Positions 42,429 through 52,698 of a DNA stretch of 64,000 nucleotides are shown one piece after another; position 1 is the first letter of the stretch, and the number at the start of each line of letters is the position of its first letter. This DNA is from Moraxella boevrei DSM 14165 (GTDB lineage: Bacteria; Pseudomonadota; Gammaproteobacteria; Pseudomonadales; Moraxellaceae): the NCBI RefSeq assembly GCF_000379845.1, contig NZ_KB903770.1, forward strand, positions 62,001-126,000, written 5' to 3'. Under the pieces are notes generated by a model, which was not told the DNA's origin, did not search any database, and saw nothing but the letters and a program-made list of their open reading frames with translations. The position numbers and the translations under genes were made by a program.

Positions 42429-43655
42429 TTAGGAACGATAATCGGCATTAATTTTCACATAATCATAGGACAAATCGCAAGTGTAAACCGTGTCACTCGC
42501 CTGCCCTTGCCCCAAGTCAATATGAATGCTGATTTCTGGTCGGCTCATGACCGTTTGCCCTTGTGCTTCGGTGTAGCCGTCCGCAAGTCCGCCACGCTCG
42601 CAGATTTTGATTTCGTCAAGATGAACGCTCACTTTGGATTGGTCAAAATCCACACCTGCATAGCCTGCCGCTGCCAAAATCCGCCCCCAATTTGGGTCGG
42701 ATGCAAAAAAGGCAGTTTTTACCAGTGGTGAATGAGCGATAGCATAAGCAATTTTGGCACAGTCTTCGGTAGTTTTTCCGCCAGACACTTTTACGGTGAT
42801 AAATTTGGTTGCCCCTTCACCATCACGCACGATGAGTTGGGCGATTTTTAACATGACCTGATAAATTGCTTGATAAATTGCTAAAAAATGCGAATGATTT
42901 TCACTGTCAATTTTTTCACCGACTTGCCCTGTGGCAATGAGTGTACAGCAGTCATTGGTCGATGTATCACCGTCCACAGTAATGCGGTTAAACGTTTTAT
43001 TCACAATTTTTGTTAAAATTTGTTGTAATAAATTTTTATCAATATTTGCATCCGTTGCCACAAAGCCGAGCATAGTCGCCATATTTGGACGTATCATGCC
43101 CGCTCCTTTACTAATACCTGTTACAGTATAGGTCGTACCGTCAATTTTTACCTGTTCGCTATGACCTTTTGGCGTGGTGTCAGTGGTCATAATACTGTGG
43201 GCGGCATTTAACCAATTATCTTCGGCTAAGTCCGCCAAAGCATTATCAAGCCCTGCAATAATTTTATCAGACGGTAAAAATTCGCCAATCACTCCTGTAG
43301 AATACGGTAGAACTTGGCTCACTTTTATGCCTGTTTTATTCGCTAAGGCTTGACAAGTTGCCAAAGCTCGCTCGTTGCCGTCAGCCCCTGTCCCTGCGTT
43401 AGCGTTACCTGTGTTAATTAGCAAATAGCGTGGGGTATCATTTTTGATAAATTCACGCACGAGTTGCACGGGGCTGGCACAAAACTGATTTTGTGTGGTA
43501 ACCACCACTACGCTTGCGTTGTCGCAAATTTCAAAAATGGTTAAATCTTTGCGATTGGCATAGCGGACGTGGGCTTCGGTGATACCGATTTTGATGCCTT
43601 TGATTGGCAAAAGCTCACTTAAATTGACATTTCCAACTGACACGTTTTGCTCCAT
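42429..43655 (-). CDS. argJ: Glutamate N-acetyltransferase/amino-acid acetyltransferase
   Basis: Bifunctional or monofunctional ornithine acetyltransferase of arginine synthesis. 408 residues, autoprocessed before the nucleophile Thr194 in RPNMATMLGF. Other signatures: VRYANRKDLTIFEI, NTGNANAGTGADGNERA, GDTSTNDCC and FASDPNWGRILAAAGYAGVDFD. Typical length. Convergent with the transglycosylase; upstream of it on the same strand lies the RNase Z gene (22 bases), with no functional link. Confidence 0.95.
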   Translation of the reverse strand: MEQNVSVGNVNLSELLPIKGIKIGITEAHVRYANRKDLTIFEICDNASVVVVTTQNQFCASPVQLVREFIKNDTPRYLLINTGNANAGTGADGNERALATCQALANKTGIKVSQVLPYSTGVIGEFLPSDKIIAGLDNALADLAEDNWLNAAHSIMTTDTTPKGHSEQVKIDGTTYTVTGISKGAGMIRPNMATMLGFVATDANIDKNLLQQILTKIVNKTFNRITVDGDTSTNDCCTLIATGQVGEKIDSENHSHFLAIYQAIYQVMLKIAQLIVRDGEGATKFITVKVSGGKTTEDCAKIAYAIAHSPLVKTAFFASDPNWGRILAAAGYAGVDFDQSKVSVHLDEIKICERGGLADGYTEAQGQTVMSRPEISIHIDLGQGQASDTVYTCDLSYDYVKINADYRS

Positions 43656-43677
43656 TAAGTTTTGACAAAATTTAAGA

Positions 43678-44820
43678 TTATTTATCTTTGATTAATTTTG
43701 AGTTTACTTTAACAACTGACTGTTGTTCCACCTCAAACACAGCAAAATCTTTGGCGAGCCAATAATTACCTTGGTAAAACTGCTCAACTTCTTGGGCGAT
43801 ATGCCCCATATTTGGCGTTTTGTCATTGGCATTAAAAAACAACGCAAACCTTGCACTAAAGTGGGTTAAAATCAGATTGGGTAACTGCATCTTTTGGGCA
43901 AAACGAGCCACTTGCCCTGCACTACTATGCTTCGGGTCAAAGCCGTTGGGCTTAGTTTTTATCTTATGGGCAATGGCATCGGTGTAAGTGGCTTCATGCA
44001 CCAATACGCCGATTTTTTCACGGCTATTCTTTTGTTTTTTATTTTCTTGACAAAAATCCGCTAATAATTCAGGCTTATCATTATCACCACCCACGATAAT
44101 ATGGGTCGCAATTTGCTTAGTTTGGCAAAACTCACTTGCCAATAACACGTCGCCATTGTCAAGTTTAACATCAAAACCGTGTTGTAATTTGCCCCAAATC
44201 GCACTGGGTTGTAATCCCATTTTAGTTAATTTTTGACTGTGTAACAGTTTGGTGTCAATGGTTTCACTAATTTTATAGCCATAGCTTGGTGTACGATGCG
44301 ACAGTTTCATTGGGTGAATACTAACGTTATGATTTTTAGACAAGGTTAAATGAACCGATTGCACGCTTTTCGCCATATTATCAACATCATTATCAGCATC
44401 GTCAAACAAGCTTTCTACCGCCACAAACTCAATGGGAAAATCAAAATACAACTCGCTTACAATCGTAAGCGTGTCCAATAATTTGGCAATGCTTTGTGGT
44501 GCGATTAACAGCAAACGCTCACGCCTGCCCGACATCGCCATGCTAGACAGCAGTCCTGCCAAGCCATAACAATGGTCGCCGTGCGTATGGGTAATACAAA
44601 TCGCTTGCAAACTTGCCAATGATAAGGGGGTTTTTAATAACTGATGTTGCGTACCTTCACCACAGTCAATCAATATCCAAGGGGCTGATTTTGCTTGTTT
44701 TTTTGGATTTTGGCTTGTTTTTTGTCCATAAGGATTAACAAACGACACCGCCAGTCCTGTTACATTGCGATGACGTGTCGGCATCCCTGCTGACGTTCCC
44801 AAAAATGTTAAGCGTTGCAT
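43678..44820 (-). CDS. rnz: Ribonuclease Z
   Basis: Metallo-beta-lactamase-fold endonuclease that trims tRNA 3' ends. 380 residues. MQRLTFLGTSAGMPTRHRNVTGLAV is a diagnostic N-terminus, with the zinc motif ITHTHGDHCYGLAGLL (about 73-88) and IDCGEGTQHQLL. Later ligands are in VHEATYTD and LTHFSARF. The flexible-arm region (about 165-185, HPMKLSHRTPSYGYKI) is present. It is longer than the 305 residues of E. coli RNase BN because of insertions around 110-150 and 200-250. CAGGA site before the start. Confidence 0.92.
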   Translation of the reverse strand: MQRLTFLGTSAGMPTRHRNVTGLAVSFVNPYGQKTSQNPKKQAKSAPWILIDCGEGTQHQLLKTPLSLASLQAICITHTHGDHCYGLAGLLSSMAMSGRRERLLLIAPQSIAKLLDTLTIVSELYFDFPIEFVAVESLFDDADNDVDNMAKSVQSVHLTLSKNHNVSIHPMKLSHRTPSYGYKISETIDTKLLHSQKLTKMGLQPSAIWGKLQHGFDVKLDNGDVLLASEFCQTKQIATHIIVGGDNDKPELLADFCQENKKQKNSREKIGVLVHEATYTDAIAHKIKTKPNGFDPKHSSAGQVARFAQKMQLPNLILTHFSARFALFFNANDKTPNMGHIAQEVEQFYQGNYWLAKDFAVFEVEQQSVVKVNSKLIKDK

Positions 44821-44878
44821 AAAAATTCCTGTGATTAATTGGTATTAAAAATTAAAGATATACCAAAATAGGTAATTT

Positions 44879-45691
44879 TTAATCAACAAATGCCGATAAA
44901 TCCATTGTATTGAGCCTATCCAAATCACTTTGGGTATCCACGCCTGCAGGAAGCATGGCACACGCCACATCAAGGGCGATTTTGTGTCCGTGTTCCATGA
45001 TGCGTAGTTGCTCAAGGCTTTCTAACTGCTCAAGTTGACCTTGTTGCCATTCGCCAAATTGACGTAACAACGCCACCCGATACGCATACAAACCTAAATG
45101 GCGTAAAGCATTGATAGGTGTGTCAGTCGGTTTTGTTGCGGTGTCTGCCATTGCGACATCACGGTCGCAAGGAATGGGCGAACGGCTAAAATACAAGGCT
45201 TCATATTGTTGATTTTTCACCACTTTTACCACCGATGGGCGATAAAATTCTTCAAAGCTCAAAATCGGTTCAGCAAGGGTCGCCATCACGCAATCAGTTT
45301 TGCTAAGTAACAACTCGGTAACTTGGGCAATCAATGCTTTTGGCACGAGTGGTTCATCGCCTTGCATATTAATCACGATATCGGTATCACTCCAACCTTG
45401 TTGCGTGGCAACTTCGGCAAGGCGGTCAGTGCCTGATGCGTGATTGGGACTTGTCATGACGACTTGCACATGGTTGGCATGGGCGTGCGATTGGCAATAT
45501 TCTCGGCAAACATTGGCAATCGTATTATCATCGGTCGCCACAAATACATCATCAGCAATCCCTACTTTGTGTACCGCACAAGCACGGTCAATCACCCATA
45601 AAATCATCGGCTTACCGTGAATATTTAACAAGGGTTTGTTGGGTAAACGGGTACTTTTTAAGCGAGCAGGAATGACAAGATGTTTGTTCAT
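44879..45691 (-). CDS. kdsB: 3-deoxy-manno-octulosonate cytidylyltransferase
   Basis: Activates KDO as CMP-KDO for the lipopolysaccharide core. 270 residues. Signatures: HLVIPARLKSTRLPNKPLLNIHGKPMILWVIDRA, VQVVMTSPNHASGTDRLAEV, INMQGDEPLVP and ALYFSRSPIPCDRD, with GLYAYRVALLRQF near the C-terminus. AAAGG site. It complements lpxA, lpxD and lpxH in the window. Confidence 0.96.
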   Translation of the reverse strand: MNKHLVIPARLKSTRLPNKPLLNIHGKPMILWVIDRACAVHKVGIADDVFVATDDNTIANVCREYCQSHAHANHVQVVMTSPNHASGTDRLAEVATQQGWSDTDIVINMQGDEPLVPKALIAQVTELLLSKTDCVMATLAEPILSFEEFYRPSVVKVVKNQQYEALYFSRSPIPCDRDVAMADTATKPTDTPINALRHLGLYAYRVALLRQFGEWQQGQLEQLESLEQLRIMEHGHKIALDVACAMLPAGVDTQSDLDRLNTMDLSAFVD

Positions 45692-45756
45692 AAGCGACCT
45701 TTTTTTACATTTATTTATATTTATTTAAATATTACTTAACTTTTCAAAGCACATAT

Positions 45757-47124
45757 TTAACCCAATTCGGCTTTTACCGCACCAGCTAACTCATGAGCAA
45801 GTGTATCACATTCAATTTCATCATCACTTTCCACCATAACACGAATTAACGCTTCTGTCCCTGACTGGCGGATTAACAGTCGCCCACGCCCTACCAATTT
45901 TTCTTCAGCCTGTTTAAATTTTTCTGCCAAAATTGGAATGGCGTACGGGTCTTGTTTTTGACTAAGTTTAACATTAACCAGTTTTTGCGGTAATATGCTA
46001 AATCCGTGGGTTAATTCTGCCAATGATTTACCCGTTTTTGCCACCACCGCAAGCACCTGCAGCCCTGCGACAATCGCATCGCCTGTACTTGCTTTGTCAA
46101 GGGTTAAAATATGTCCTGACGGCTCACCGCCGAGCTTCCAACCATGTTTGTCAAGTTCTTGCATGACATAGCGGTCGCCCACTTTGGCACGCACAAAGTC
46201 AATGCCGTGTTTTTCCAACGCCAGTTGTAGCCCCATATTGCTCATCAGCGTACCGACCACACCTGTGGTTTTCGTGGCTTTGTCGTCCGCTTGTGTGGCT
46301 AAAATGTACAAAATCGCATCACCATCCACCACTGAGCCGTTTTCGTCCACCATAATAATACGGTCACCGTCACCGTCAAGGGCAATCCCTAAATCCGCTT
46401 TGTGTGCAATTACCGCATTTTGAAGCGTGTCAATATGCGTTGAGCCAATGTTGTCATTAATGTTCGTACCGTTTGGTTCATTGCCAATCGCAATCACATT
46501 CGCCCCAAGCTCATGCAGTACACGTGGGGCAACGCTGTAGCCTGCCCCATTTGCACAATCCACGACAATGGTTAAATTCTCCAAACTTAATTGATACGGA
46601 AAACTACCCTTACAAAACTCAATATAACGCCCCTTAGCATCATCAATACGATAATGGCGACCTAAATTTAAACCGTCTATTGCAAAAGTTTGCTCAAATG
46701 ATTGTCCGTCAAGTTGGGCTAATTTTTCATTAATGGCGTTTTGCAGTTCATCAGACAATTTTTTGCCGTCCTGTGAAAAGAATTTCACGCCATTGTCATA
46801 AAAGGGATTATGACTTGCCGAAATCACCACCCCAGCATCTGCATGAAACGAACGGGTTAAATGAGCAATCGCAGGCGTGGGAATAACCCCAAGCATATGC
46901 ACATCCACGCCTGACGCATTGAAACCCGCCTGCAAACACGCTTCAATCACATAACCTGACAGGCGAGTATCTTTGCCAATCACCACGTTGGGGCGATGGT
47001 TCGGATTTTTGTTTTGGGCGATTAATACTTGCCCTGTGGCAAAACCCAGTTTTAACAAAAATTCTGGGTGAATGGGAAATTCGCCAAACTTGCCCCGAAT
47101 ACCGTCTGTGCCAAAATAACTCAT
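45757..47124 (-). CDS. glmM: Phosphoglucosamine mutase
   Basis: Converts glucosamine-6-phosphate to glucosamine-1-phosphate for UDP-GlcNAc, the precursor of lipid A and peptidoglycan. 455 residues. [22 protein letters not shown], the phosphoserine loop [19 protein letters not shown] (Ser about 103), the metal loop [18 protein letters not shown], and the substrate loop GGEPSGHIL are intact, and [14 protein letters not shown] closes the phosphate-binding domain. No ftsH/folP neighbours. Confidence 0.97.
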   Translation of the reverse strand: MSYFGTDGIRGKFGEFPIHPEFLLKLGFATGQVLIAQNKNPNHRPNVVIGKDTRLSGYVIEACLQAGFNASGVDVHMLGVIPTPAIAHLTRSFHADAGVVISASHNPFYDNGVKFFSQDGKKLSDELQNAINEKLAQLDGQSFEQTFAIDGLNLGRHYRIDDAKGRYIEFCKGSFPYQLSLENLTIVVDCANGAGYSVAPRVLHELGANVIAIGNEPNGTNINDNIGSTHIDTLQNAVIAHKADLGIALDGDGDRIIMVDENGSVVDGDAILYILATQADDKATKTTGVVGTLMSNMGLQLALEKHGIDFVRAKVGDRYVMQELDKHGWKLGGEPSGHILTLDKASTGDAIVAGLQVLAVVAKTGKSLAELTHGFSILPQKLVNVKLSQKQDPYAIPILAEKFKQAEEKLVGRGRLLIRQSGTEALIRVMVESDDEIECDTLAHELAGAVKAELG

Positions 47125-47361
47125 GATTTTCCCCTTTTCTTTTACCGATTTTAAGAAAAAATTGATGTCAAATAACCTTTAGCATAGCAAAATTTCATAG
47201 AATTTACAAAAGGTTTTGCGTGAACGTTTTGATGAATACTCGGTGAAAGTTTGACTACCGTTTACCAAAATTTCACTTGTAATCTTTACAAGCCACCCCA
47301 AATACCTTAATATTGTTTCTTTTGATATTTTTTTAAAACAACCACTGATTTAGAGATTTTC

Positions 47362-48324
47362 ATGCAAATTTATTTGGCTCGTAATAATGTCCAAGCAGGA
47401 CCGTACACCCTTGAACAATTTAACCAAATTTTGGCAACTAATCAACTGTTGCCCACCGATTTGATGTGGCATGACGGCATGGCAACGTGGCAAAGCGTAG
47501 AAACCACCGTGCAAGGACAAAGCCACTACGCACCGATTGCCGAAGAAGAACCCTACATCATCAGCAATCGCCCTGCCCCCACCGAAACCGCCCCGGATGA
47601 CAAAAACGACGAAAAAAAAACCACGAGTAATAGCGTATGGGACAAATATAACGCCAATAATCCACACAAAAATGATAAAGAAAAAGATAAAAATTCAGGT
47701 TTATTTGGCAAACCCAACTTAAAAAAAATAGACAAAACCGACAGAAGCAATCAAGGCATGGATATCGCCCACGCCAAAAAACAGCTGACCCTTGCACCGA
47801 TTGGCAGTCGGATTTTGGCAAAACTGATTGATTTTGGCTTGCTAATTTTGGCATCGTCACCGTTGTTAATCGCGATTATCAATAGCCCAAGTTTTGACAA
47901 ACTTAAAAAACTTGCTGAGACAGGGGCAACCCAACTCACCACCGCCCAACAAAGCGAGTTGTTATCGGTTGTGCCCAATCATATTTTGGTGTTAACCAAT
48001 ATTTTGGTATGGGGGATTTTGTTCGCCCAAATGTTGTTATTGATGAAACGTGGGCAGACGCTTGGCAAAATGGCAATGGGTATTCGGGTGCTAGATTTGC
48101 AAAGCAACGCCATTCCCAATTTTTTAAATCTGATTGTGTTACGCAGTATTTTGCCCATGGTGGTGTACTCGTTATCTGCCTTTGGTTTGGCGTTTTTGTT
48201 GGTAGATTTTATCATGATTTTTATGAATAATGACCGCCAAAGCCTGCATGACAAATTGGCAAAAACTTATGTGGTTATCGCTGACGATACCCAAATTAAT
48301 CCTTTAGAGTTAAACGCACAATAA
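47362..48324 (+). CDS. GYF_2 and RDD domain membrane protein
   Basis: 320 residues. Residues about 3-50 form a GYF_2 (DUF4339) domain: IYLARNNVQAGPYTLEQFNQILATNQLLPTDLMWHDGMATWQSVE. A charged, Asn/Lys/Asp-rich linker follows (about 60-125), then an RDD domain with three membrane segments (SRILAKLIDFGLLILASSPLLIA, ILVLTNILVWGILFAQMLLLM, FLNLIVLRSILPMVVYSLSAFGLAFLLVDFIMIFM). The RDD Arg-Asp-Asp pattern is seen as R.L..K.IDF and NDRQSLHDKLAKTYVV. It is the first gene upstream of the phosphatase and kinase-like pair. Function unknown; GYF_2 domains are thought to bind peptides. Confidence 0.85.
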   Translation: MQIYLARNNVQAGPYTLEQFNQILATNQLLPTDLMWHDGMATWQSVETTVQGQSHYAPIAEEEPYIISNRPAPTETAPDDKNDEKKTTSNSVWDKYNANNPHKNDKEKDKNSGLFGKPNLKKIDKTDRSNQGMDIAHAKKQLTLAPIGSRILAKLIDFGLLILASSPLLIAIINSPSFDKLKKLAETGATQLTTAQQSELLSVVPNHILVLTNILVWGILFAQMLLLMKRGQTLGKMAMGIRVLDLQSNAIPNFLNLIVLRSILPMVVYSLSAFGLAFLLVDFIMIFMNNDRQSLHDKLAKTYVVIADDTQINPLELNAQ

Positions 48325-48335
48325 TTTATTTTTTT

Positions 48336-48365
48336 AAAAAACCAATTTAATTAAATTGGTTTTTT
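48336..48365. terminator. Palindromic terminator
   Basis: A perfect 30-base palindrome AAAAAACCAATTTAA / TTAAATTGGTTTTTT (48336-48365) with no unpaired loop in the written form (a small loop must open). It stands between the GYF/RDD gene and the phosphatase gene and may make the two only partly co-transcribed. Confidence 0.8.
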
Positions 48366-48410
48366 ATTTGAAAAAAACCGACTAAGAACTGACAAAAGCA
48401 GACAACTTGC

Positions 48411-50231
48411 ATGACGAACTCTGATTGGCAAATCGCCCACGCTTCCGCCATTGGCAAATCACATTTAGACTGCCAACTTCACAATCAAGACCGAATATTT
48501 GTTAATCAAACAGTCGATTATAGCATTGCGATTGTCTGTGACGGGGCGGGTTCAGCACGTTTTAGCGAATTTGGAGCAAGTTTTTTTAGCAAACACATCG
48601 GTAAATTATTGCAAAATTTTGCCGTACAATTTATTGATAAAGATTTAAATCAAACGGTTGCCAAGGCGTATTTTTTACAAGCCATTACCACCTTGCGTGA
48701 ACAGCTTATTCCACAATTTTTAAAAAAATTTTCAAAAAATGTTTATAATAGCGAAAATATTGGTTTAGCAGATTTTCACACGACCTTAACTGCTATTTTA
48801 CAATTTCATTCCACAGCACAACCCAATTTTTGTCAAACTTTATTGCTAAAAATCGGCGATAGCCCACTATTTATCAGCCAATTTTCGCTAAGCACTAAAC
48901 AAATTGATTATTTTAGCGATTTACAATATATCAATGAAGCAAAAGGCGAATATGCGAATGAGACGCATTTTATCACTGAAGATAATTGGCAAGATTTTTT
49001 ACAGATTGAATGGCTAGACACGAGCAAGGCAGATTTGATAGCGGTGATGTCGGACGGTTGTGCGGATTTGACACTTACCACGCAACCGATTGACGTGTAC
49101 CGTCCATTTTTTGCCAATTTGTTGTTTAATCTGTGTCATCAACCCAGCGAAAATTACCAAACAATCATTGAGCAATCGCTTGCCAACCCTGCGACTTATC
49201 GCTTGACAGGAGATGACAAAAGCTTGGTATTACTCATGAAAAATCTTGAGCAATATCAAGGTGTTGAGCCATTTTTAGGGCAAAGTTTGCTAACCCAAGA
49301 AACCAAGCAAGAAACCAAGCAACAAGCCATACAAAATAACAAGACACTAACGCCAAGCCAACCCCAACCGACCGCCTTGCCCAACGTCCAAGCATTAAGC
49401 GATGATGCCAAACAACGGCGAAATTTGGCAGTTTATACTACCGTGGGAGTGTTACTTTCCGTCGGATTATTGGCATGGTTCAATGCGGATAAATTAAATA
49501 ACCATTTTAACAAAATTGCACAAAGTAGCCAATCCACGCTTGCCAAAGTTAGCGAACCAAGAAGCAAAATGTTACTGACGCCAAGCCCAACTTCACAAGG
49601 TTTTGCGATAAATTATCCGTTAAATATTGTGCTTGCCAATGAACACTTTTTTATCCAAACTTTTATCATTTTACCAAACGATGTGAGCAAAGATTTCATA
49701 AAAAATAGCGTTCAGACTCAATCAATTAGCCACATAACGCTGAATGCAACCGTTTTGCCAAATATATTGACACCCACGCAAAAACCGTATAGCCAATCGA
49801 TGAATTTTCAAGTTACGCCACATTGTCAATCCTTAAATGCCCAACAACAAGTGTCATCGCCACTGTTAGCGAATATTCCGCAATTTAGTGAGATTGTGGC
49901 AAATCAGCGTGGGATTTATTGCAAAATTAACTTTCAAGTTAGCGAAAATCAGCCCTTGCCAACCAACTTTAGCTTGACCGATAGCACAGTAGTGTTAACG
50001 CATGGCTTGGATTTTTTGCCATTTTACCAAGATTATCAAGCACAAACTGCGAACACAAATATAACTGCGAGTACAAGCGTATCGCATGACCCTGCGAGTG
50101 GGATATTTTTGGCAAGCACCAAGCCAAATAGCAACCTTACACCCAATAAGATACAAGTGCATTATTTGCCAAATGACGTTAATTTTAACCGTATATTTGA
50201 TAAAAATACCAATAACAACATTAAAAAATAA
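48411..50231 (+). CDS. PP2C-like serine/threonine phosphatase with membrane anchor
   Basis: 606 residues. Cytoplasmic N-terminal PP2C_2-type phosphatase domain (about 1-280): NQDRIFV, AIVCDGAGSARFSEFGASFF, LLKIGDSPLF, AVMSDGCADLTL and LTGDDKSLVLLM carry the acidic metal ligands of the family. A Gln/Lys-rich linker follows, then one membrane segment (about 341-361, AVYTTVGVLLSVGLLAWF), then a periplasmic region of about 240 residues with no recognised fold. It precedes the kinase-like gene by 38 bases, so the two very probably form an operon and oppose each other on shared targets. The start has a weak ribosome site. Confidence 0.88.
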   Translation: MTNSDWQIAHASAIGKSHLDCQLHNQDRIFVNQTVDYSIAIVCDGAGSARFSEFGASFFSKHIGKLLQNFAVQFIDKDLNQTVAKAYFLQAITTLREQLIPQFLKKFSKNVYNSENIGLADFHTTLTAILQFHSTAQPNFCQTLLLKIGDSPLFISQFSLSTKQIDYFSDLQYINEAKGEYANETHFITEDNWQDFLQIEWLDTSKADLIAVMSDGCADLTLTTQPIDVYRPFFANLLFNLCHQPSENYQTIIEQSLANPATYRLTGDDKSLVLLMKNLEQYQGVEPFLGQSLLTQETKQETKQQAIQNNKTLTPSQPQPTALPNVQALSDDAKQRRNLAVYTTVGVLLSVGLLAWFNADKLNNHFNKIAQSSQSTLAKVSEPRSKMLLTPSPTSQGFAINYPLNIVLANEHFFIQTFIILPNDVSKDFIKNSVQTQSISHITLNATVLPNILTPTQKPYSQSMNFQVTPHCQSLNAQQQVSSPLLANIPQFSEIVANQRGIYCKINFQVSENQPLPTNFSLTDSTVVLTHGLDFLPFYQDYQAQTANTNITASTSVSHDPASGIFLASTKPNSNLTPNKIQVHYLPNDVNFNRIFDKNTNNNIKK

Positions 50232-50269
50232 TTGATAATTTTTGGAAAAATATTTAGGAAAACTTTATT

Positions 50270-52564
50270 GTGTTTTATATTAAAAAAGATAATCAATCTA
50301 TCGCTATTCCACAATCTCAGTTGCAACGCCTTGGCGAAGGTGGGATTGGCATCGTGTATGCAATTGGCGTAGTGCCAGAGCTTGACGAGGTGAATGCACA
50401 CTATCCGACCCATTGGGCAATCAAGCTATATAAACACCCTGAAAAACTCACCGCCCACGACCTTGCCAAACTGCAAACCATGCAACAACGTCCGCCGACT
50501 CGACTATACCAGTCGCTAGATGGCGTGCGATATCCACAGTTTAGTTGGGTGCGATTTTTGGTAACTAATTGCAAGGGTGAAGTCGTGGGCTATGCCATGC
50601 CACAGCTCACTGACAGCTATTCGCTCGCCCCATTCATCTATCCCAATGAAGCCAAAAACTTAACAGATTATCAAAAAAGTCTAAATTATAGAGTACAATT
50701 ATGTGCCAACTTAAGTGCCTTGATGGCGGATTTGCACGCCCAAGGTCATGCGTTTATTGATTTTAAAGAAACCAACATTCGTTTACTATTAACCAAAACA
50801 GCAGAACAAACCACCAAGCAAAAAAACAATGATTATCAAGGTTTTATCGCTTGTTTTATTGATTGTGATGATTATCTAATTAGCGATAAAACAGGCAAAG
50901 TTTTCCCTTGCCAAGTGCTATCTCCAGAGATTAGTAGCCCTGATTTTTACCCGCACAAAGACCCAAAACAGCTAGACGAACGGCATGACCGCTTTGTGTT
51001 AGCCATCCAACTGTTTAAAATTTTAAACAACGGCATTCACCCATTTTCCTTTATCCCTGTATCGCCCAACATCAAAAACTTGCCTGAACAGCACTATCAT
51101 CTTGATTATTTTATTGAGCAAGGTTGGTACGCTTATGGCTTAAATCAGGCAAAAACAGCGGCTATTTTGCCTGTAAAACGCAGTTTGCACCAGTTTTGGG
51201 ATAATAAAACTCGGCAAATGTTTGATAAAGCCTTTTTAAGCGACAATCCCACTGACCGCCCCACCGCCAAAGACTGGGAGCAACACTTACGCCAGCTTAT
51301 CAACGAACGGCAATTTAGCCGTTGTGAACGCTATCCTGACGATATGAGCCATGTACATTTTTTTGGTAAACCGTGCTATCAATGCTTTATCAATTCTGGA
51401 TATGACCCAAACTTTCACAACGATTTGAAAAAAAATTTAACGTCAAATTTTAATCAAGACTTTGTCAATCAGACGATTAAAGATAAGACAAATATTGTAC
51501 CTGTTAAAGCCAAAAAAACTAGCATTGAACCCCCGAGTACTCCCAAAGTATCTGAGCAAACCTATACCAATAAAGCCAACCACAGCAAGCCTAAATTTGA
51601 TATCAATCGCACCAACAAAGTAAATAATATTACAACCAAAAAACGTAGTAAAACCCTCGTGATTGTAGGCATCATTCTGCTATTTTTTGTTTTGGCAAGT
51701 TGGCAACTCTCTCGGCAATCCAAGCCAAAAATCCAACCCTATTTGACCAAAACCGCACCGCTTAGCGAAAATCAGCTAGACGATTATGCCAAGATTGTCA
51801 AACAATTACCGACGATTAAAACCCAACTGCAACAATTACAAACCACCATGCAACAACATGCCACTGATTTTGCTGATTTATCCAAAGCAGATAGTGAATT
51901 GTTGTTTCAACATCAGCTGTATTTACCGAATGATTTTTTTCAAAATGTGTTACAAGTCGCTAAACAAGGTGAAAACGACTTAACAAAATTGGAAAAAGTC
52001 GGCTATCAACATGACAATGACGCCATTCAACAGCTTGCAAAAAGAGGCTTTCGTCAAGCGGATTTTGCCTATTTTAATGAATTAAATCAACAAGGCAATG
52101 CAATTTTAGCCAAACAATTAAACAATTTGGCAAAAAAATATTTTTGGGAAAAACATGACCCACTGTCTGCAATGTTTTTACAAGCCCAAGCGGTGAAAAA
52201 TCAACCGACCCACAGCGAATATACCGCAAATTTGGCATTTTATTTATTTAAAAATGAGATTGCCTTTGCTAGAGACTTTAATCTGTATGCATTACAAGTG
52301 CCACGACCACCGCAAAAACCAATTAATGTTTATCCGCTTGAGTTGCTCGGTGCGATTGCCAATCAAAAAAATAATGAAAAACAAGCGGTGGGCTTATTAC
52401 TGGCTCAGTATTATCTCAGCGATGATAAAACAAGACGTTGTCAAGCCATGCAACGCTATAATAAAAATTACCCAAAACTTGTCCCGATTGCTAAACAAGT
52501 GTTTGAAATTTTAAATGAGCAACGCCAAGCAGGAGAAACTGTACCAAAGGTTTGTTTAAACTAA
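50270..52564 (+). CDS. Membrane-anchored protein-kinase-like protein (COG4248-type)
   Basis: 764 residues from a GTG with an AGGAA site. The N-terminal kinase fold has a glycine loop RLGEGGIGIVYAIG, a lysine in HWAIKLYKHP, a catalytic-loop equivalent HAFIDFKETNIRLLL in place of HRD..N, a DFG-position IDCDDY and an APE-like SPEISSPDF, with RHDRFVLAIQLFKILNNGIHPFSF as in kinases of the COG4248 group. The atypical DFK and DCD make activity uncertain. A Cys/His segment (CERYPDDMSHVHFFGKPCYQCF, about 353-375) follows the kinase. After a basic linker comes one membrane helix (about 462-480), then a helical, TPR-like C-terminus. Pairs with the upstream phosphatase. Confidence 0.85.
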   Translation: MFYIKKDNQSIAIPQSQLQRLGEGGIGIVYAIGVVPELDEVNAHYPTHWAIKLYKHPEKLTAHDLAKLQTMQQRPPTRLYQSLDGVRYPQFSWVRFLVTNCKGEVVGYAMPQLTDSYSLAPFIYPNEAKNLTDYQKSLNYRVQLCANLSALMADLHAQGHAFIDFKETNIRLLLTKTAEQTTKQKNNDYQGFIACFIDCDDYLISDKTGKVFPCQVLSPEISSPDFYPHKDPKQLDERHDRFVLAIQLFKILNNGIHPFSFIPVSPNIKNLPEQHYHLDYFIEQGWYAYGLNQAKTAAILPVKRSLHQFWDNKTRQMFDKAFLSDNPTDRPTAKDWEQHLRQLINERQFSRCERYPDDMSHVHFFGKPCYQCFINSGYDPNFHNDLKKNLTSNFNQDFVNQTIKDKTNIVPVKAKKTSIEPPSTPKVSEQTYTNKANHSKPKFDINRTNKVNNITTKKRSKTLVIVGIILLFFVLASWQLSRQSKPKIQPYLTKTAPLSENQLDDYAKIVKQLPTIKTQLQQLQTTMQQHATDFADLSKADSELLFQHQLYLPNDFFQNVLQVAKQGENDLTKLEKVGYQHDNDAIQQLAKRGFRQADFAYFNELNQQGNAILAKQLNNLAKKYFWEKHDPLSAMFLQAQAVKNQPTHSEYTANLAFYLFKNEIAFARDFNLYALQVPRPPQKPINVYPLELLGAIANQKNNEKQAVGLLLAQYYLSDDKTRRCQAMQRYNKNYPKLVPIAKQVFEILNEQRQAGETVPKVCLN

Positions 52565-52594
52565 TCTTAATTTTTGAAATATTTTGTAACAAAA

Positions 52595-52645
52595 TTGGTA
52601 AAATTCTCCAAAAACAGGCATAATAGCCAAAAACAGGCATAATAG
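52595..52645 (+). promoter_or_regulatory. Promoter with a duplicated 19-bp -10 region
   Basis: TTGGTA (52595-52600), an 18-base spacer and CATAAT (52619-52624) make a promoter for the FabH-like gene. The 19-mer CCAAAAACAGGCATAATAG is present twice in tandem (52608-52626 and 52627-52645), giving a second CATAAT 19 bases downstream. Confidence 0.6.
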
Positions 52646-52698
52646 CCCATTATTGATTTTAACCATTTTTAACCACACAATGAACATAAGGAATTGCC

